The translations under genes were made by a program, and so were the position numbers. DNA of 64,000 nucleotides, from the NCBI RefSeq assembly GCF_026460885.1, contig NZ_JAOVZW010000031.1, positions 23,969-87,968 of the forward strand, in the 5' to 3' direction. Every line of letters begins with the position of its first letter. Positions within the stretch are counted from its first letter, which is position 1. Shown here in pieces: positions 61,495 through 64,000 of the stretch. The stretch comes from Chryseobacterium formosum. Lineage in GTDB: Bacteria; Bacteroidota; Bacteroidia; Flavobacteriales; Weeksellaceae. The notes below the pieces were generated by a model. That model saw only the letters and a list, made by a program, of their open reading frames with translations. It had not been told where the DNA came from and made no database searches.

Positions 61495-61546
61495 GCAGAT
61501 TTAGCAGATTAATATTCGATGAATCTACGTAATCACCAAAATCTGC
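61495..61546. repeat. Dispersed inverted repeat (GCAGATTT ... AAATCTGC)
   Basis: GCAGATTT at 61495 and AAATCTGC at 61539 bracket a 36-bp spacer; wider similarity CTC-ACAAATTGTGCAGATTT / AAATCTGCGAGAG. It resembles intergenic palindromes often seen in Bacteroidota. It lies between the amylase stop and the shared terminator. Confidence 0.45.
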
Positions 61547-61579
61547 GAGAGAAAAATTTTCACAAGAGCTATAAAACAA

Positions 61580-61611
61580 AAAAATCCAGCCTAATCTAGA
61601 CTGGATTTTTT
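61580..61611. terminator. Bidirectional hairpin terminator
   Basis: AAAAATCCAG and CTGGATTTTT pair around CCTAATCTAGA, with T-runs on both strands. It ends the amylase gene and the convergent S9 peptidase gene. Confidence 0.85.
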
Positions 61612-61616
61612 AATTA

Positions 61617-63758
61617 TTATTTTTTTAAATATAAATCAAAATAATCGGTGACTTTCTGCATCAAATGCACCCTGTCTTTTCCGATGACATTATGCGGATG
61701 TCCCGGATATACAAAGTAATCCATTTGAACACCTTGATCAACTGCAGACTTGATGAATTTCATGGAATGTTGCCAAACCACCACATCATCCTGCGCACCG
61801 TGAATCATCAGCAATTTACCTTTTAAATTCTGAACTTTATCCAAAAGATTTGATGTTGCATATCCTTGTGGATTTTCCTGCGGAGTATCCATATATCTTT
61901 CGCCGTACATAATTTCGTACATACTCCAGTCGATTACAGGACCTCCTGCAACTCCCACTTTAAATACATCCGGTTGACGAAGCATGAAACTGGTTGTCAT
62001 AAATCCACCAAAACTCCAACCGTGAATTCCCATTCTCTCAGAATCTACGTAAGGAAGCGATTTCAGATAATTTACCCCTTTCATCTGGTCATTCATTTCG
62101 GTTGTTCCAAGATTTCTAAAAACTGCCTGCTCAAACTTCATTCCTCGGTTTGAAGAACCTCTTCCGTCCATCGTGAAAATTACATATCCGTTTTGAGCCA
62201 TATATTCATACCAAAGATTTCCTGAAGCAGGGAAAGTATTGGTTACAAGCTGCAAATGTGGACCGTTATATAAATAAACAATTGCGGGATATTTTTTATT
62301 AGGGTCGAAATTAGTTGGAAGAATAACTTTTCCGTACAAAATAGTTCCGTCATCAGCTTTTAAAGAAATATTCTTAATTTCCGGACGCTCGTAGTTTTTC
62401 AACGGGTTATCCGATTTCAAAAGGTTAGTCGCCTTCAAAGTCGTTGTATTAAGAATATCTGCAACTCTTGGAGTTGTTGCATTGCTGTAAGAATCATATA
62501 AATAATTACCATCGCTGCTTAATACTCCAGAATGCACTCCTTCCGCATTGTCTAGTCTCTGCGTTTTGAAAGTGTTCCAGTTTATCCTGTACAAATGCTT
62601 CTCAGTCGGAGTTTCCTGTGTCGAAGTATAATAAATTTCTTTTTTCTTTTCATTAAAGCCTAAAATATCGGTTACCAACCACTCCCCTTTTGTAATCTGG
62701 GCAATCAGACCTTTTTCTAAGCTGTAATGAAATAAATGATTATATCCCGTTCGCTGACTTTGCCAGATAAAATCTGTATTTGAATTCGGAAAAAACGTTA
62801 ACGGATGTTGTGGCTCTACATATTTATCGCTCATTTCTTCAAATAATGTATTGATGAAATTTCCCGTAACAGCATCGTATTTATTCATTCTTAAATGATT
62901 CTGACCTCTGTTTAAAACGCCAACGAAGATATATTTAGAATCCGGGCTCCAAGTAATTGCCGTTAAATATTGGTCTTTTTCACCTTCAATTTTCAAAAAT
63001 GTCGTCGACTGGTTTTTAATATTGTAAACTCCCAAAGTCACTTCGTGCGAAGCTTTCCCCGCCATAGGATATTTAATATTCGTATTTACAGCTGGAGTTA
63101 CAGACCAATCAATGACAGGATAATCTGCAACCATGGTTTGATCCATTCTATAGAATGCTACATTTTCAGAATTGGGAGAAGGGAAAATCCCACTGTCTAT
63201 TCCGAATTCGTTTCTGTGAACATTAGAAGCTCCATTCAGAATATTTTCGTTAGAGTCATTCGTTACTGCAACTTCTTTTCCGTTTTTGTTGATGAATAAA
63301 TTATTTCCTTTTGTATAAACCAAAGTCTGATTATCAGCAAGCGTTTTTACATTCGCAGGATTATCTCCCAAAGTTGCTGAACGTTTTATTTTCCAGTCAT
63401 TTCCAGATTTTTCTACCCAATACATTTGGTTATTGGCTGTAAAATAGGCTTCAGAATTGGTAATAAACTTTACAGGAGGAAGACCTTTCAGCTTTTTATC
63501 TGTAAAATTCTTATTAACCTGACTGAGTGAAATTAAAGTATCCTGCTTATTTGTTTTAATATCAGTAGCAAGATATCCGCCTTTTACTGCCTGAATATAA
63601 GACTTATTGTCGCTCGACCACGAAAACTGTGAGATGTTTTTTACGGCAAGATTTGTTCTCATTCCGTTTACAGCTTCCGCCATGGTGAATTTCTGGGTTT
63701 GCGCAAAAGCAGTTCCGCCCAAAACTACCATTAATAAAGAAAATTGGTGTAGTTTCAT
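61617..63758 (-). CDS. S9 family dipeptidyl peptidase (DPP IV-like)
   Basis: 713 residues with a signal peptide (MKLHQFSLLMVVLGGTAFAQ). The N-terminal part (about 40-450) is a beta-propeller typical of DPP IV. The C-terminal alpha/beta-hydrolase domain holds the triad: Ser in GWSFGGFMTT, Asp in HGAQDDVV, and His in GHPHNV. It removes dipeptides, usually X-Pro, from peptide N-termini in the periplasm. The start at 63758 is well placed after an AT-rich leader. Confidence 0.95.
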   Translation of the reverse strand: MKLHQFSLLMVVLGGTAFAQTQKFTMAEAVNGMRTNLAVKNISQFSWSSDNKSYIQAVKGGYLATDIKTNKQDTLISLSQVNKNFTDKKLKGLPPVKFITNSEAYFTANNQMYWVEKSGNDWKIKRSATLGDNPANVKTLADNQTLVYTKGNNLFINKNGKEVAVTNDSNENILNGASNVHRNEFGIDSGIFPSPNSENVAFYRMDQTMVADYPVIDWSVTPAVNTNIKYPMAGKASHEVTLGVYNIKNQSTTFLKIEGEKDQYLTAITWSPDSKYIFVGVLNRGQNHLRMNKYDAVTGNFINTLFEEMSDKYVEPQHPLTFFPNSNTDFIWQSQRTGYNHLFHYSLEKGLIAQITKGEWLVTDILGFNEKKKEIYYTSTQETPTEKHLYRINWNTFKTQRLDNAEGVHSGVLSSDGNYLYDSYSNATTPRVADILNTTTLKATNLLKSDNPLKNYERPEIKNISLKADDGTILYGKVILPTNFDPNKKYPAIVYLYNGPHLQLVTNTFPASGNLWYEYMAQNGYVIFTMDGRGSSNRGMKFEQAVFRNLGTTEMNDQMKGVNYLKSLPYVDSERMGIHGWSFGGFMTTSFMLRQPDVFKVGVAGGPVIDWSMYEIMYGERYMDTPQENPQGYATSNLLDKVQNLKGKLLMIHGAQDDVVVWQHSMKFIKSAVDQGVQMDYFVYPGHPHNVIGKDRVHLMQKVTDYFDLYLKK

Positions 63759-63928
63759 TTCTAAAAAATTGAATCTGTCAAAAATAAGAAATAAATGTCA
63801 CACGTTAAGAAATGTTAAAATAAAACATTGATAAAGTATGATTTTTATGATTAAACTCGATTATCAAACCCGGTTTTGAAAACCTTCCTGAATTCTTTCT
63901 TGATATGACAAATATTCTGATACTGACT

Positions 63929-64000
63929 AAAACTCTAGCCCCGATTGAACGGCATGTTTGAGCTCTTTTTCTTGGTTCCGGCGGCGGCTTTGCCGCCGCC
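63929..64000. ncRNA. Possible left half of a conserved flavobacterial RNA element (Flavo-1-like), cut by the window edge
   Basis: The segment CTAGCCCCGATTGAACGGCA followed by TGTTTGAGCTCTTTTTCTTG leads into a perfect GGCGGCGGC-TTT-GCCGCCGCC hairpin (63980-64000). In my memory, TAGCCCCGAT-type openings with a central stem are the conserved part of a flavobacterial structured RNA (Rfam Flavo-1). The G+C of the hairpin is far above the surroundings. The element's right half lies beyond the window, so I cannot confirm identity or strand. Confidence 0.4.

Overview
The window looks like a chromosome segment of a flavobacterium of the Weeksellaceae, most like Chryseobacterium. It is AT-rich and has few Shine-Dalgarno sequences. 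Some promoters match the Bacteroidota TTG / TAnnTTTG type. Other pointers are a SusC-type TonB receptor, proteins with C-terminal type IX secretion (T9SS) sorting domains, and groES-groEL, yidC, pyrG, radA, lpxK and dinB of flavobacterial character. No rRNA, tRNA, CRISPR array, integrase or transposase was seen.

Left core block (1-17.9 kb): the 5' end of a SusC-like receptor, rnhB, yidC and pyrG, a YceI-like secreted protein, a small membrane protein, radA, and a T9SS metalloprotease. These are followed by a translationally coupled trio (methyltransferase, VanW-like, ACP phosphodiesterase-like), a DUF6702 / HupE-UreJ / M1 peptidase cluster, and groES-groEL. The groESL operon is split by a four-helix-bundle (23S rRNA intervening-sequence type) cassette with its own flanking repeats.

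Accessory block (about 17.9-48.9 kb): some thirty genes, all on the plus strand. It opens with a 2.9 kb insert (RusA-like nuclease, DUF2971 protein, interrupted kelch protein) closed by a second, decayed copy of the groEL 3' end. Then comes a long array of small cytosolic or lipoprotein genes of the kind seen in interbacterial immunity loci: Imm11- and SUKH-like, ankyrin, DUF4274-ankyrin, leucine-rich, beta-propeller, HD-domain and many unrecognised. No toxin, Rhs, VgrG or secretion gene is visible. Embedded in it are a secreted GH2 glycosidase, a Pr6Pr membrane protein, an Arr-type rifampin ADP-ribosyltransferase and a nested 21-bp/105-bp tandem repeat. Four genes in the block carry a stop or frameshift, and hairpin-bearing short repeats recur between cassettes. 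Both suggest gene turnover by recombination.

Right core block (about 49-64 kb): a T9SS cargo protein, a DUF3575 protein, an M43-like T9SS metalloprotease, an MsbA-like ABC exporter, truA, lpxK, a thioredoxin-like lipoprotein, dinB, a cytoplasmic alpha-amylase and an S9 dipeptidyl peptidase. The right edge holds what may be the first half of a conserved flavobacterial structured RNA.

Domain names are recognised from sequence by eye. No database search was run.
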